64,000 nt of DNA from Acephala macrosclerotiorum (lineage: Eukaryota; Ascomycota; Leotiomycetes; Helotiales; Mollisiaceae). Below, one piece after another: positions 21,882 to 34,333 of this stretch. A program made the translations under genes and the position numbers. Positions within the stretch are counted from its first letter, which is position 1; each line of letters begins with the position of its first letter. The notes below the pieces were generated by a model. It had not been told where the DNA came from and ran no database searches. It saw only the letters and a program-made list of their open reading frames with translations. Location of the stretch: contig MU119435.1 of the NCBI GenBank assembly GCA_014904845.1, forward strand, positions 25,651-89,650, given 5' to 3'.

Positions 21882-22990
21882 GATGCTTTTCGACTTATCC
21901 CCGGAGCTTTGCTCCTTCTGATAGCTTCTGCAGCCACTGTGACAGTGACGATCACACAGCAGCCAGCGCTCAGAAGTACTCAGCCTGTGTCGACGCTCAC
22001 TCTGTTACAAATTCCAGCACCAGCCACGATTTACGTTACCTAGTCGGCGTTTGTATCAATATGAACAACCACAAGAACCAAAATAACAACATTGACAGTG
22101 TCCGCGGTATCCACAGAGACTGATATCGCGACTCAGACTTTGCCGCCTTTGACTTTGACGCTGACACAGCTGGCATCCTTGATCACCATTATACAAATGT
22201 CAGTCCCGAACACGACTTATGTAACGGAGATGGCGAGTCCAATCATCATTACGACCATCGGTACCCAGCCAGTATCCATATCGACGAGTACGAAATCGAA
22301 AACCACGACTTTAACGCTTACGGCCACGTTTGTAGCGACCCAGACTCTGCCCCCGGATACAATCTCTCACACACAAACTCTCGAGGTCAAAACAACTACT
22401 CTAACGAGCATCCAAACCACGACTGTCGCGGCAACGCCATGTACTCCCACATCTGGCGATATGATTATCAATGGAGGCTTCGAGGCAGATGATGTGGGGT
22501 GGTCTTTCTACCAGCATGGAAACGCGGGAGAGACGGCCATGAGTGAGATTCTGGGAACGGCAACAAATCCCACTTATGATGAGAGCCAGTAAGTGTCTAT
22601 CCCCTCACTTCCCTCACTTCTTCGGATCGATGGAGAGAGGAGCTGATGAATTTCCCGCTGTATGCTAGGAGTCGAGTTCATCAGCAACAGCAACCCTGGC
22701 ATCGGCTTTATCTGACCAACTTTCAACTCCCCTCTCGCGTGTAACTTGACGTTCGCAGTGAGGTTGGATGCAGCGCATAGTGATGCCACGGGATGTAGGG
22801 GTGCTTGTACTCTGACACGGGAGACTCGCCGGTAGTCGGGTGGGATTCGGCAGATTTGAGTTCTTTGAGCGGGCAGACGACTTGTAGGTCTCAACTTTTC
22901 GTTCTTTGCTGTGTTCTAAGGAGTGGAAGGGTGGCTACACGACCGATAAGGTCGCTTGCTGATGAGGAATATATAGGGGTTACCTTTAGT
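21882..22990 (+). pseudogene. Decayed secreted Thr-rich protein with a carbohydrate-binding-like domain
   Basis: One frame from about 21882 gives a signal-peptide core (FRLIPGALLLLIASA), then a Thr/Val-rich stalk (ATVTVTITQQP, TTLTVSAVSTETDIATQTLPP, repeated T-Q-T-L-P-P blocks). A module opening GDMIINGGFEADDVGWSFYQ follows, resembling the N-G-G-F-E starts of CBM4/9-like domains. It is broken: no in-frame ATG precedes the signal core, TAG at 22041-22043 and TGA at 22062-22064 interrupt the stalk, and after a probable intron (donor near 22590) the module continues as GVEFISNSNPGIGF but is cut by more stops and shifts frame to SPVVGWDSADLSSLSG and DEEYIGVTF. Such proteins are cell-wall or adhesin-like. 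The family call is tentative. Confidence 0.55.
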
Positions 22991-23422
22991 GCGACTTTCC
23001 GAGGAGGAATGTTGGGAGATATGATTGAGATTGATATCGATTCTTGTACTGGTAATACGATATGGTATTTTGATTCGTTTGTTGCTGTGCTTGCTTGATC
23101 GCAGGACTGAGAAATGGGAGTGAGAACGAAAAGGGACGAAAGGAGATGAAAGAAGGGTAAACGCGGGGTATCGTGCAGACTCTAGCTAGAAAGTTTCGAA
23201 TATGAGAGAAGGGAGATGATGCATGGTAAAAAGGATTGAAGTGGGAACATATTAATGTATGGAATTTTTGATAGTAGATGAAGACGAAGAGAACTAATTG
23301 CCCCGCTTAATGTTTCAAATAGCATAGAATTCAGCACTCTATAATTGTATATATAGAATGTAATGATGAAGACGGCTATCATTCCGCCAGTTTGTGACCG
23401 TCGTTCAGACTTGCAAGGACGA
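22991..23422. other. Intergenic, 3' flank of the RelA/SpoT gene
   Basis: About 430 bp, fairly AT-rich near 23220-23370. No gene seen. Confidence 0.4.
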
Positions 23423-26223
23423 CTAATATGCTGAGTAACCTCCTGGGGTGTTGTGACCTGTTAGAGGTGGAGGTTGATACATTGGAACTCCCACCGCATG
23501 ATTGTATGGACGTCTCGGAGGTGGTCCATGCGGATACTGGTAGTTTCGAGGTGCAATGTTCATAGAGGGCTCACTACGATGCTGTCGACGGGTTGGTGAG
23601 GATTGTCTCCTAACAGCAGGCTCGAATCTTGCCCGGAGAGATGGCTCGTTAGTCCTATAGTAGTCATTTCGCCGCGATCGCCCGGTATCTCGGCGTCGTG
23701 GTCTCGGGGGCTCTATGGTAGCGGGCATAGACGGCATTGAGGTAGTCTCGTTTCGAATGTGTTCTCTGTACTCTCTGTCGTATTGCCTTTGTCGTTCTTC
23801 GACGGAGTCCTCTTCCGGTTCTGTGTCTACGTCTGGAGGCTCTGGAACTTCAGGAACTTGAGGCATTGCGGAGTCTCCCGGCATAGAAGCAGTACTTCTG
23901 TACCGTGCAGCTTCTCTCGCCCTTTGCCTTTCTCTAGACTCGCCAGGCATGGACGCAGTGCTTCTCATTCGTACAGTGTCCATCTCCCTTTCTCTCGGCC
24001 TAGTCGGCAGGTTTAATTGTCGCGAACTGTCTTGGTGGATCCTCACCACTGGTCTGCTTGGTCCTGCGTCTGAATCTCCCGAACTGTCGTCCTCGACGTA
24101 GGCAGCTTGATTGCTTGTCCTACGCTCTGGCGAGGGTCTGACTTGACGACTGACTGGGCTTTCTTCTCGTACTCTTTCGCGTACCCTTTCTTCGGGCACC
24201 GCTGCAGGACTTCTTCGTTCGGATGGTCTTTTTGTCGGCTCTGGCTTGGGGTTTGTGTCGATGTACGGCCTCCTAGTGCGTTCTGGAATGACGATTGGTG
24301 AAGGATCTTCCTCCTCATCATTCTCATCTTCGTCTTCTTCTTCGTCGTCGTCTTCTTCCTCCTCCTCTTCCCCCTCCTCTTCTTCCTCTTCTACGTCTGA
24401 CTTTCTGTTCTTTAATGGCGTCGGCGATCTCCACTCACTCTTTCGTGGCTTCTTTTCGCTCCCACTTCTTCGGTAGGAAACCTCTACCGGCTTTAGAATT
24501 TGAGAAGTCGGTGGACTTCTCTCACTCCCGCCGCTCGGGGAAGATTTTGGCGTCGGCGCCTCTGATCCTTCTGGAATTCTAGAGAACCTAGACTCGGTAT
24601 CATCGGATCGTGGACTGAAGTATCCGGGGCTCATAGTTCCTGGACTAATGTATCCAGGGCTCAGATATCCAGCATTGGGCTCATGCACAGACGGCAGACG
24701 TTGAAAGCCACTCGAAGGTCGAAGTTTGATCAACTCTTGGTCGATTTCCTCGACGTTCATCCTTGCCAGGAGCAGAGACACCCTAAATAAAACATCGTCG
24801 TTAATTTCAAACCATGTCCATAGAGGATCAAGTTCCCTTAGCGATATCTCACACAGCCATTTCTCGCTGTCCTTGTTGGTCTTGTCCAGAGGCCGGACGG
24901 TGGCAAAATGGACCAGGTTGTAGAGGGCATAGAACTTTCTAAACTTCTGCGGCATGCCCTCAACAACTAGTATGGATTTCTCTGGAAAGCGCATGATGTC
25001 GGCAACAGATACAGCCATCTCGAGGATATCTCTTTGATCCAAGATCTTGTTACGTGTCTCAATGTCCGTATTAAAACATTTGGGATTCGTTGAGTCAACC
25101 TCTAGATCCTTGACGATCACAGACTTCGGCCGGAGGTAAAGGTTGTTGGAGCGACGTTGTTCTTCGCCAAGGGAGCAGAGAATGTGCTCCAGTATTACGA
25201 GGGCAACGGGGGCTGAGCTTTTGGCTGGTATCACAAAACCTTCGAGGATTTCCCCTAGCCTTCGTGGCGAATCCAGTCCGGCGATTTTCAAGACCTAAAT
25301 CTGAATTAGCACGTCTGGAGCTAAATGACAGTCTTGACAACAGTAAGGGGGCAGGCACGTACGAGAAGTAGGACATCTAAATGCTCCATCGACCCTTTAG
25401 CCTTCTTGATCTGTCCTCGCAAGAAGCTCAAGAGCTCGTATTGTTCGCTGAACGGTTTGTTCTGATATGCCACGCGATCGTCCATTGCCGTCTGCAATTG
25501 CTGCAACAGGACTTCACCAGTATGCACAAGGCCGTTCGTGGCATCGAGAAGTCGAAGCTCTTGCTGTGATGCCGGTCCGCTGGTCAAAGTCTTGTACACG
25601 AGATCGTGGTCTATCTCCGCCCAAGCATGCATCAACACTGATGCGACCTGGATCTCAATTACTGGATTTGTCTTTTGGAAATCATCTCGGAGCTTCTTCG
25701 TAGCTAGGTTCTCGACCCTCATTCGTACCCGGTAGTGATCAGCGGAATAGCCATGGAATCGCTGTTCAAACTCGGAGGCCTTGTCCGTAACGACAGATAC
25801 TGAGTCGGAAACCCGCTTGTTGTCCTGTTCTGGAAAACTTTTATGTTTGACCTCTGCGAAAGCATCATGAATGATCTTGTCGATCTTTTCTCTGTCGCTT
25901 GGGAAATAGAGAGCGATTCGCACTCCAGCGAGATCAACAACGTCGTCGCGAATCTCCTTGGCGCTTCTGTACTCCCTTCCAAGCTTTCGGACTCGCTCCC
26001 GTAACTTCGCTTCAAGTCGATGGCCTTGTTTTACTCGATGGGTGACGATTGCACGAATCGCATTGCTGGCAAGCAGTGTTTCGCAGAGCTCTTGGGCAAG
26101 ACTAGCTGCTTCTGAGTAGAAGTATTTGATCTGTACCCAATCCGCGATGAAAGACGAGATGGTATCTGCTGAGTTGTCGATCCTGCTCCCAGAGTCGTAG
26201 GATGAGAGGGTATCAAGATCCAT
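23423..26223 (-). CDS. RelA/SpoT synthetase-domain protein with long disordered tail
   Basis: Two exons (25363-26223 and 23423-25294; 68-nt intron) give 910 residues. Exon 1 is a complete RelA/SpoT nucleotide pyrophosphokinase-like domain: DDVVDLAGVRIALYF with the metal-binding Asp, HGYSADHYRVRMR at the GYxSxH position, and VIEIQVASVLMHAWAEIDHD followed by LVYK with the conserved Glu. No HD hydrolase domain is present, so it is laid out like a small alarmone synthetase. After a helical middle part, residues from about 500 on are Ser/Pro/Arg-rich, with short repeats (YLSPGYISPGTMSPGYFSP; two RSTASMPG copies) and a run of some 30 Glu/Asp. Whether fungal members make (p)ppGpp-like nucleotides is not settled; activity here is inference. 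The start is the ATG of MDLDTLSS. It is divergent from the CorA-like gene. Confidence 0.88.
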
Positions 26224-26691
26224 CGTTCCGTTCCGATGACCCACGGAGCCTTTCGGCGGGGCTGGCGGGGTTGCAGCGGTACTCAGCGTGGTTCTCAGCC
26301 TCGTGAGGGGTGAAGTGAACAGCCTCCAAGATCAGCGTCTTTAGACTCTCCTCAAAAGCGCTTCTGATGTAGTATGTGTTATCTCTGTTCCGGAGTATGA
26401 AATTCGTCGTAAGGATCTAGAGCATGTTGAACATTAAAAGGATTGAGACAATAAATTTGGGGTCGACACCTCGCGTCAAGCTGGTATGCACGGTCCATGC
26501 TGATGAGGCGCATTCAGAGCGAATAAGCACTGCTATCGTGATGGCCCTGCAGCTCTCACGAGGCCACAATGAGGCTGAGCTCCGATGCTGCCTGGAAGAA
26601 TTTTCCAGCTTGATAAGGCATAATGGGCGGCTTTCCCACCGAACAAGACTCGCTGAAAGCAAAGTGCAGCATTTTGTCGTGGGAAAGGACA
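26224..26691. promoter_or_regulatory. Divergent promoter of the RelA/SpoT and CorA-like genes
   Basis: 468 bp between divergent start codons. A 99-codon plus-strand frame (26424-26723) overlaps the start of the CorA-like gene in another frame; I regard it as chance. Confidence 0.45.
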
Positions 26692-28157
26692 ATGGCTCGA
26701 TCATATTCGGACTACATTTTTGAGCAGAGCAAACGAAATCCATGTCTTCGCAACCTATGCCAGTTCATTGCCAATGATAGTGGCAGGAATGCTTGCCGGC
26801 TTGTCAGCCTCGAATTCCACGCCCAAGATGCAAGGCCTCGCCGAGTTGATCTCGAACTGTTGCAATTCGAGGCTATCGTGAAGAAAGATACAAGTGACTG
26901 TCATGGTCGCCTACTCATTGTTGAAGATCTGAGCAAAGCAGTCATTGAGATTCTAGGGGCTTCTCTGGACATCGACCCGCTCTTCTTTGCTTCACATATT
27001 CATGGCCCGAAAGTAGACATCACTTCGTCCAAACCATCTACTGCTACACTTCCCTCCAAAGTCATGAGCCAGAATTTCCTCAGCCTTCAATACCAGCGAT
27101 CAGTCGACTTTGGGGTATGCCCAACGGCGCCGAGGAAGATGTCCCGCAATAGCAATGTGCCACGGAAAGTTGTGCTTCTACCACCAATGAAGGACACATA
27201 CATCGGACTAGAACAACAAAGCTGTTCCGTTCTGCTGTTAAACACCAGATCCAAGTCATGGCTAGGTAACGTGGAAACCATAGCCGATGGGACAAAGCTC
27301 ACGATAATTTAGGACTGATTCTGGTTGACAAGCCGAACTCCGACCTATACACCTCGCCAGAAAAGCAGATGATACTTCCCTCGAGGCCTTTCCAAGGAGG
27401 CTATGAAGACTTTTCCGAGCGTCCTTCATTCTTTGAACCCGATGCGGGGTATCCAGGACGAACGTCTCTTCTGGAAGACCTGGCCTGGTACTGGCAGAAA
27501 GACCGACCTCCAGCTTTCGACCCCACACAGCCGACTCTACTCTCATTGACCTACTACCCTCTGAAGATTTCAGCAGCTGAATGGGTAAACTATGTAGCGG
27601 TAATGTCGAACAGCATCAAGCAATACGAGTACACGACTGAAGCTCCATCCCAAAGGGACGAGCTGAGAAGGATCGACTCGGATTTGCGCTCTCTCGAGGT
27701 GTGGGGTCGACGTTGCTTGCAAACCACAAGCAAACTTCAGTCTGCGATCGAATTCCTCCAACGTCGTGTAAACAGCGGTCCGGATATCGAAGCATACAGA
27801 TTGCTGATCCGAGACTTCGAACATATCGCTGCATTGGTTGATACGTACGGTCATCGACTAGAAATTATGGTGCCAGTTGTCACCTCGGTCCTCCAAATCG
27901 CAGATACCCGCCGTTCCTTGAGGGAAGCTGCCAACGTCACGCGTTTGACGAACCTCGCCTTACTTTTCGTACCTCTGTCTTTCGTGGCGAGTCTCTTCAG
28001 CATGAATGGTGGTGTGTCCAGGCATGATCTAGCCATTTATTTTGCGGTTGCTATTCCACTATGCGCGGTGGTATTCTTCGTTGCGCGCCTGCCGGCTGTT
28101 GATTTCGGGGGAGCTTTTGCAAAACTCAAAAGATGGTCGAGGAAGTCTCAAAACTGA
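26692..28157 (+). CDS. CorA-like divalent cation transporter (fungal, divergent)
   Basis: Two exons (26692-27265 and 27313-28157; 47-nt intron) give 472 residues. The large N-terminal cytosolic part has no sharp motif. The C-terminal third is CorA-like: a long helix region (RRSLREAANVTRLTNLALLF), a first membrane helix ending FVPLSFVASLFSMNGG, where the canonical G-M-N pore motif reads S-M-N, and a second helix LAIYFAVAIPLCAVVFFVA with a basic tail. CorA proteins are pentameric Mg2+ channels with two helices per subunit; many fungal CorA-like paralogues have unknown ion preference, and the Gly-to-Ser change argues against a standard Mg2+ channel. An in-frame upstream Met at 26623 would add 23 residues. 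It converges on the next gene with only 23 bp between stop codons. Confidence 0.78.
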
Positions 28158-28180
28158 GAAAATGGAAAAGCGTCCTGACC

Positions 28181-30117
28181 TCAGATGACCATCACTAAAG
28201 ATGCTTGCCAGAGTCGCTTGCCAGCTGGGTCAAGCTCCGTTTGCCACAGAACCTTGTCAAGGATCGATCGTGCTGCATCCCAATCTGCAAGCTCCAAGTA
28301 GTCGCGCATTGCTCGGAACTTAAGGACGAACCATTCTTGCTCCCGCTTGCCTTCAGCAGCGACCCCACCAAAGCTAAGAACCCAGAAGTACTTGTCCCAA
28401 GACTCTTGGTCTTGGATGGATGCCACGTCAAAAACTTCGAGAGTATTCTTCAGACGGGTCACCGCGTTTGCCGTGACGGCATAGCTGAGGGGAATATCTC
28501 GAAGACAATGGCCGCAGTAAATAAGGGCAGCTAATGCACAAATACTGTCAAGTTGAGGCACATTTGAGGAACCGTGAGCGATGTCGAAGAGATTTCGTTG
28601 AAGAAAGTAGATCTTGTCGGAGTACCAGATATCAAGTTCAGGAGGTGGGGCAGCTGACCGACGGATGATGTGAAGCTTCTCGGCCAGATCTCGGATTCCA
28701 TAGAAAAGGTGGTCGAGATTAGGACCGACGACGTCCTTAAACGGGCAGGATTGGGGCGTGCCCGTTTGTAGGCTCTGTAGATTGTCTTGAGGTCCTTCCG
28801 TCTCCGGAAGCAGAAGGGGTGGGAATCGTGGTTTCTGTAGAGTTGCGGTCGCAACATGATAATCAGCCCATCCGACTATGCGTTGTACGATAACGGGAAA
28901 TCCAGCTTCGTGAAGTCCACCACGTAGTCTAACCATCTTCTCCAATCCATCCATATGAACAATCATGCTGGACATAGTGCCATTGGAAGACTCGAAAGTG
29001 GCCATGTTCGCAACAGTGGCAATAGTTTCGTTGGCAAGAGCTTGGGAGGGGTCTGCAAGCTTTTCATTGACCAATGAGACTGTCTTGGTTGCATGGTATA
29101 TACTTTCTGACGCATCGTTGGTCTTGAAGCGAACATTGAAGTTCGTGGCGTAGTGGCAGAGGGATGAATGAAACATCGCAGTGTTATGCACAGCTAGTGA
29201 GAAAAGAGTCTTTCGCATTGGCATCATGAGCCATGATGATTTCAATCGAACATTGACTATTCGAAAGATATTAGCATGGAGAATCGGAGAAAGTGAGGGG
29301 AGAGAACGTGATTTGAATCTTACAGTAATGATACAGGAGGAGTTGCGTCCGAGGCGTGATGAGCACCGACGTGGCTGCGAATGGATCCATCATACCAGCA
29401 CCTAGCGATCGATATAATCTAGCGGTTTCCCAGATCGATAAAGGATATCCAAGAGTACCATCCAAGAATTCGCCATACTGTCCAGAAGTCCATACTTCAG
29501 TGCTCTCAGTCCATGCGGGGCTGGGCGTGATCACATTGCGAGTCGTGCTGTGAACAATTAGATCACCTGGATGATCCTGGGTGACTTTGACCTGCTTGTC
29601 TGTTGAGTGAACAGAATCATGCGAGTACTTTGATCTCTCTGGGTACACTCCAGACTCAATATTGGCTTCTTTCGGCTTGGCAGTTTTGCCTCGCTTTCCG
29701 CCTTTTGATTTGACGGGTACCCATGGTCTGAGAATATTTTCTTTTCCCAGTCTGAACTTCTGAGTTTTACCTTTGGCATTGGGCTTCTTGGGGTCCTGGA
29801 CAAGGTCTTGGACTTTGATTTCCCCCGACGCCTGTTGAACACGCCGCTGATGATAGTCTCGCATGACTTGGACTCGAACCTTGGTGCGAGATTCCTTATC
29901 AAGTGATGGCGAGTCCGTAACATTGATGAACGTAGAATCTCCATTCTGGTCTGCATCTCCGGCGGCGGGAAGCTGGACATTGAGGGGCTTTTCACGTGCT
30001 GCGTTGATATCTCTGTCACTCTTACCTTCAACTGCATAAGTCAGCACGAATCCGATTGATAGTCCATTTAAAAAAAAAAAAATGAGGAAAAAGGTTCTGC
30101 TTACTTGAAGAAGACAT
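28181..30117 (-). CDS. Fungal transcription-factor-like protein (DUF3468/'tachykinin family' type) without zinc cluster
   Basis: Three exons (30105-30117, 29324-30031, 28181-29256) give 598 residues; the first exon is only 13 nt (MSSS + 1 nt). The N-terminal part has the block FINVTDSPSLDKESRTKVRVQVMRDYHQRR, a basic region typical of this family, followed by Lys-rich disorder. The C-terminal half is the helical fungal-specific regulator domain: YHYFNVRLKSSW, LAVHNTAMFHSSLCHYA, MIVHMDGLEKMVRLRGGL and LDSICALAALIYC. No Cys6 cluster is visible, so direct DNA binding is doubtful. The frame is open for another 54 codons upstream of the chosen ATG (to 30279), so a longer N-terminus is possible. Its targets are unknown. 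Confidence 0.8.
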
Positions 30118-33100
30118 TGTCGCGTCGTGTTCCCTATATATTTGGTTGCACGCGTCGCTCATCCATACCAAGGCTGCATTACACCAAGGTGAGATGGGCC
30201 TAGCAAAGGTCAAGTCATCGGCACCGCATCTGCTCTCCAAATTCACAACAAATTCGAAAGCTTGATTCGTTACTTTCATACATCTTGAGGTTGCCGAACG
30301 TGAGGAAAGTTATTGATGTAACTTACCTCAGCAAGGTACATTGCCGTAGCTAGTCCTAGAATAGACTAGGCTGTTACCCCTGACAAATTCAACTGACAAA
30401 TGCCTTCGATGACGTTCGGCTTCAAAAGTTCTTCTCCTAGAACTTGATCAATTGCTCTCTTCCTTGACCCCCATTGATATACAGAAGAGGGAATTGTCAT
30501 CGAAAAGTTCTCTAACCAAGATATATACGTAATAGCTAGGAAAACGGGATAATAGGATTTTGTAACACGCGACGGAAGAATATAATAAATATTGTCATCT
30601 TTTCGTAATATCTTTGGGCAGGCCATTGATTGGCCTCTGGAATTTGCATTTGCAACTCTCTTGAACCTTATCTGCTTACTCGCGAATATCATTTTGAATT
30701 TAAGTCTCATGATCATGATTGACACCACGGGGACTTCGAGCGGGATCGAGAGGTTTGGAGCTTCCTAGATAGCTAGAACTCACGTAGAACACTTGCCACA
30801 AATCTTTATTATATGATCATGTATGTCAGGGAAAGGAAAGCCTTTTGAGTTGACCTTTTTACACCAGAGAAGGCGACTCGTGTGACTAACTTCGGAGATA
30901 ATGCAGTGAGGATGATGCGTCAACAACAAATCAAGCATCATCCCACAGCTCAGATTAATGGAGATGTAGGCATTTTGAGTACAAACCCGGAGCCTTGGAG
31001 ATGACTCCTCTACTCATGCATACGCCCCTGGGCGGGAGTGCCGGGGAACTTTACGATGGACAGGCTTCTTCTTCTGGCGGGCTTGAAGGTCCCAAGAAAG
31101 CACTTTGAACCCTCCCGTCCTCCATCTCGCTCAGATCTATGAACTCATTCTCTATTGTCATCTATCGTGGTCGTTTCCATGCAATGTTCCATAGCGGTGC
31201 TCCAGATCCAGCCACTTCTACAAGTGCTCTGGCGCGTCGAAATGCAAGAGAGCAGGGATTGGTAGTATCGTTGCTAAGATGGTCACAATACTTGGTCTTG
31301 GATCTTAAGACGTTCCCTGCAACGCAAGCTACAGTGCAACTTGCTATAGCTTATTCCTGCATCCCCCCGTCGATCGAGGTTGTGATCAATTCCAGGTGTG
31401 AATGTGCGTCACCAATTCAAGAATTACCAAGAACAAGGAGTCGGTCCCAGACCTGTAACTCCAGCTAAGCTCTTATGCAGGCCTGCTGCTATGTCCGCGT
31501 TGTTGGCACAGCCTCCCATTGACAATCTCGCATTTCAATCACAGGTGCGTGGGGACGCAAATCCCAAACCACTGACCAGGTGGCTCGGCCGAGAACCTGT
31601 CTCCAAGCCTGGGACTGACACGTCAGAGCTCTTCTTCTAGACCGAATATCTGAGTACCTCAATCCCCAGGATTAGAGCAAAGCTTCAAGCGGTGTATGAG
31701 TCATTTTAACATCAGCTTCAACCACTTGCCGCTTCACGTACTGAGTGACTTGGAATGTGCAAGTTTTGGATCCCTTCCATGTGTCCAGCCCGTAGAGCAT
31801 ACGTAGAGAGAAGCAGTAATTCACGTACGTTTAATACGATCCCACGCGACAATTCCAATTGCAATCAAAAGTCATAACCCAACAAGAAACGTGCTCTATT
31901 CCACGAACTTGAAGCTACAACACATACCTCTTATCTCCGAGTCTTGCATTTCAATCCTTCAAGCCACGCATAATCCGCTTAAGATTAAGTCCAGCCACTG
32001 CTTTTGAAAGGGCTGACTTCTTCTCACTAGGAAGTGTTTCAAAGTCAAGGCGAAGCACGTAAACATGAAACTCGTCGGCGTCGTGGAATTCCTCGAATTG
32101 GGACAGCGCTCTTCAGCTTCTACACAAAAAGCTAAAATTCGGTTTTCACTTGAGATAATCGGGGTGATTCCTCTCCCGACAGAAAGATTTCAGCTGAAGT
32201 CCCCCTTGGGCACCAGCCCCAATACCCTCGAGACTCGGCCGAGAGGCTCGAAAAGCTCCTCAGCGAGGGACATTCACTTAAGGCAGATAGCTTAAAATAA
32301 GAAAATTTTATTACTGGAAAGCTGAAACTACTTATGCGCAGAATTACACGCCTCTAATTCATCTCTGGCCTCAAGATTGTCATCTGTCTTGCAAGGAAAT
32401 GCCTAGGAATATCACTTCAACTACTACCTTCTCAACTAATTCGCTAACCAGAAACAACTAACATAAACCCCACAACCAAAACTCACAAGCGAAAATCCCC
32501 GAGAAAGGAAAACTTGAAAAGCGTTATTTCTTTCATTGCAACGCTCCTCAAGTCCTCTCGAGCCTCGTCGGTGTTATTCGTATGCTTGCATAAGCTTACA
32601 ACCAGTTGACAGCGCGTCTAAATCCCCCAATTTCCCACTTCCCCGCGTATAAGATTTAGCATTCGTACCTGACTGGCCAACAACGCCAAGCTAGAGGATC
32701 AATCCAGCGCATCGGACGCGAATGGAAGCATCCGAGAACGCTAACTACAATTGGCAACCATGCTCCTCTTTGGGAAAGTCTCCGGAGGAGGTCGGCCGAG
32801 TGGGCTGTAAATGTAATGCTGTCGTGGTGAGGGTTGTGGCAGGGAGGGGTCTGATGGGTTTGATGGGTGATAGGTAAGGAAGCGAGTACGGTCCCAAATT
32901 GAAGTGATGCGGTCCGGAACATACCGCCAACAAGCATAACCTTGCCCCTCTATGCAAATCCACCCTTCAACGATTGGTGAATACGCACCAATCAAACCCC
33001 CACCCGTTACGAAACCCATATATCGGGCTCTACTATACCTGCAAAGGAGCCTCAATCCCATTGACCTCCTCACAGACCTCTCCCTGCCTACCACTCCCAT

Positions 33101-33566
33101 ACACTCCCACATGCATAAACCCCACAAAACTGGCTTACCCAAATCACGCGAGTTATTGATTACAGCCAGGATTCCAGTCATCAGCCACCCGTGTAGTCAT
33201 CCCCCAAGTCTCGCTTGCGACCAATAGAAAAAAAGATGATGGAGTAGGCTGATGACAAAGGATTTGATGCAGGGTAAGCTAGCGCGTTAGCAGTACCGCG
33301 ACGGTATTTGGACGGGGATTTTTGATGATTACGATGGATGGTTGTGATTGGTTGATGTACACGACTTGGATTTTGAAGGGGGGGGGTTTAGTTTAAATGT
33401 TTTGAAGGCTTGTGTTGTACATATAACGCTATTTTCTTCTACGAGGGAGCTTGCTTGTCTTCGCTGAGGAGTAAGTTCGGGAACTTGGCGAAAACATAGC
33501 TCATGAGATCGAGGTCTCACATACCATCCCAATTTCTCGATCGAGAGGAAAGAATATATATGAGTA
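30118..33566. other. Intergenic, 3.4 kb, no supported gene
   Basis: I went through both strands and found no frame with recognisable motifs. The longest candidates are a 120-codon minus frame (30366-30728), a 109-codon plus frame (31139-31468) and a 146-codon minus frame (32741-33181); composition and lack of partners argue against them. A non-coding RNA, a fast-evolving small gene or a decayed gene could be hidden here. A run of nine G lies near 33379-33387. Confidence 0.45.
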
Positions 33567-34333
33567 ATGGCGTCGCCACCTAGGATAGCTCCTGCGATCG
33601 ACACTTCGATGACGACTGAAGCAGAAAAAGAAGCAGAGTCCACAATGACATTCGACTACAGCCAAGAGAACTTCTGGGATGGAGCGGCGTTCTATCAACA
33701 GAGTTTGACAAGTACCCCACTCGAAGGTGGGTTCTTTGAGTCACCACCACTTGGGTTGACGGTAAGTCTGCTGCAGCCTCACATATGTGTATATGTCTTG
33801 CGGTCAGGGTTAATACATATCAGATCAACACCTCAAGTCCTCAATACTCCCATGGCTTGACAAGTGAGCCAGCTGGTGTATCCTATTCGGAATGGGGAGG
33901 TAGCATCCAAGGCGACCTCCTTTCCGGAGGCGATTTTTCTCCCGGACCTGTGGCGTCCCCAAAATCGCGAACTCCCCCAGAGCCCAGTACACGAAGCGGC
34001 GCTGGTCCCAGGCGTCCATCGGCTGAAGCAATTGCGCGAAGACGAAAGCAAAATCGAGTTTCCCAAGCTGCATGGAGAGCACGGAACAAGGAGCTGGTTG
34101 AGGAACTACGCCAAGAGATCGCGGAGTACTCCGAGTACAACCAATCGATGCAAGAAACGATGCATTCGTTGCTCAAGACGACGGAAGCGTTGAGGGGTGT
34201 GATCGAGAATGCGCTTGCTCGACCACCTCCAGGCTCCCAGGAAGCGAGGAAAAATAATGGCGAGGGACAACTGCTTTCCCCACAGTCTTCCAACGAAGGG
34301 CCATGTGATTTGGATGCGCCTCATGATCCATGA
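33567..34333 (+). CDS. Small bZIP transcription factor
   Basis: Two exons (33567-33761 and 33824-34333; 62-nt intron between codons) give 234 residues. The basic region is RRRKQNRVSQAAWRARNKEL followed by a short zipper with Leu/Glu heptads (VEELRQEI..). It resembles the Yap-type basic region (Q-N-R-x-x-Q-x-x-x-R) but with V-S for the usual A-A and A-W-R-A-R-N in place of A-F-R-E-R-K. The N-terminus is acidic and aromatic (TFDYSQENFWDGAAFYQQS), possibly activating. A Ser/Pro-rich linker and a short disordered tail complete it. The ATG used (MASPPRIAP) may be extended or shortened: Met15 and Met27 follow in frame. It is probably nuclear; its regulon is unknown. Confidence 0.82.

Noticed and set aside
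24043..24582. Plus-strand Ser/Leu-rich frames
   Set aside because: Antisense to the acidic and Arg/Ser-rich coding region of the RelA/SpoT gene; composition alone explains them.
32741..33181. 146-codon minus-strand open frame
   Set aside because: No recognisable motif, no signal or membrane pattern, and a comparable frame exists on the other strand; not enough to call a gene.
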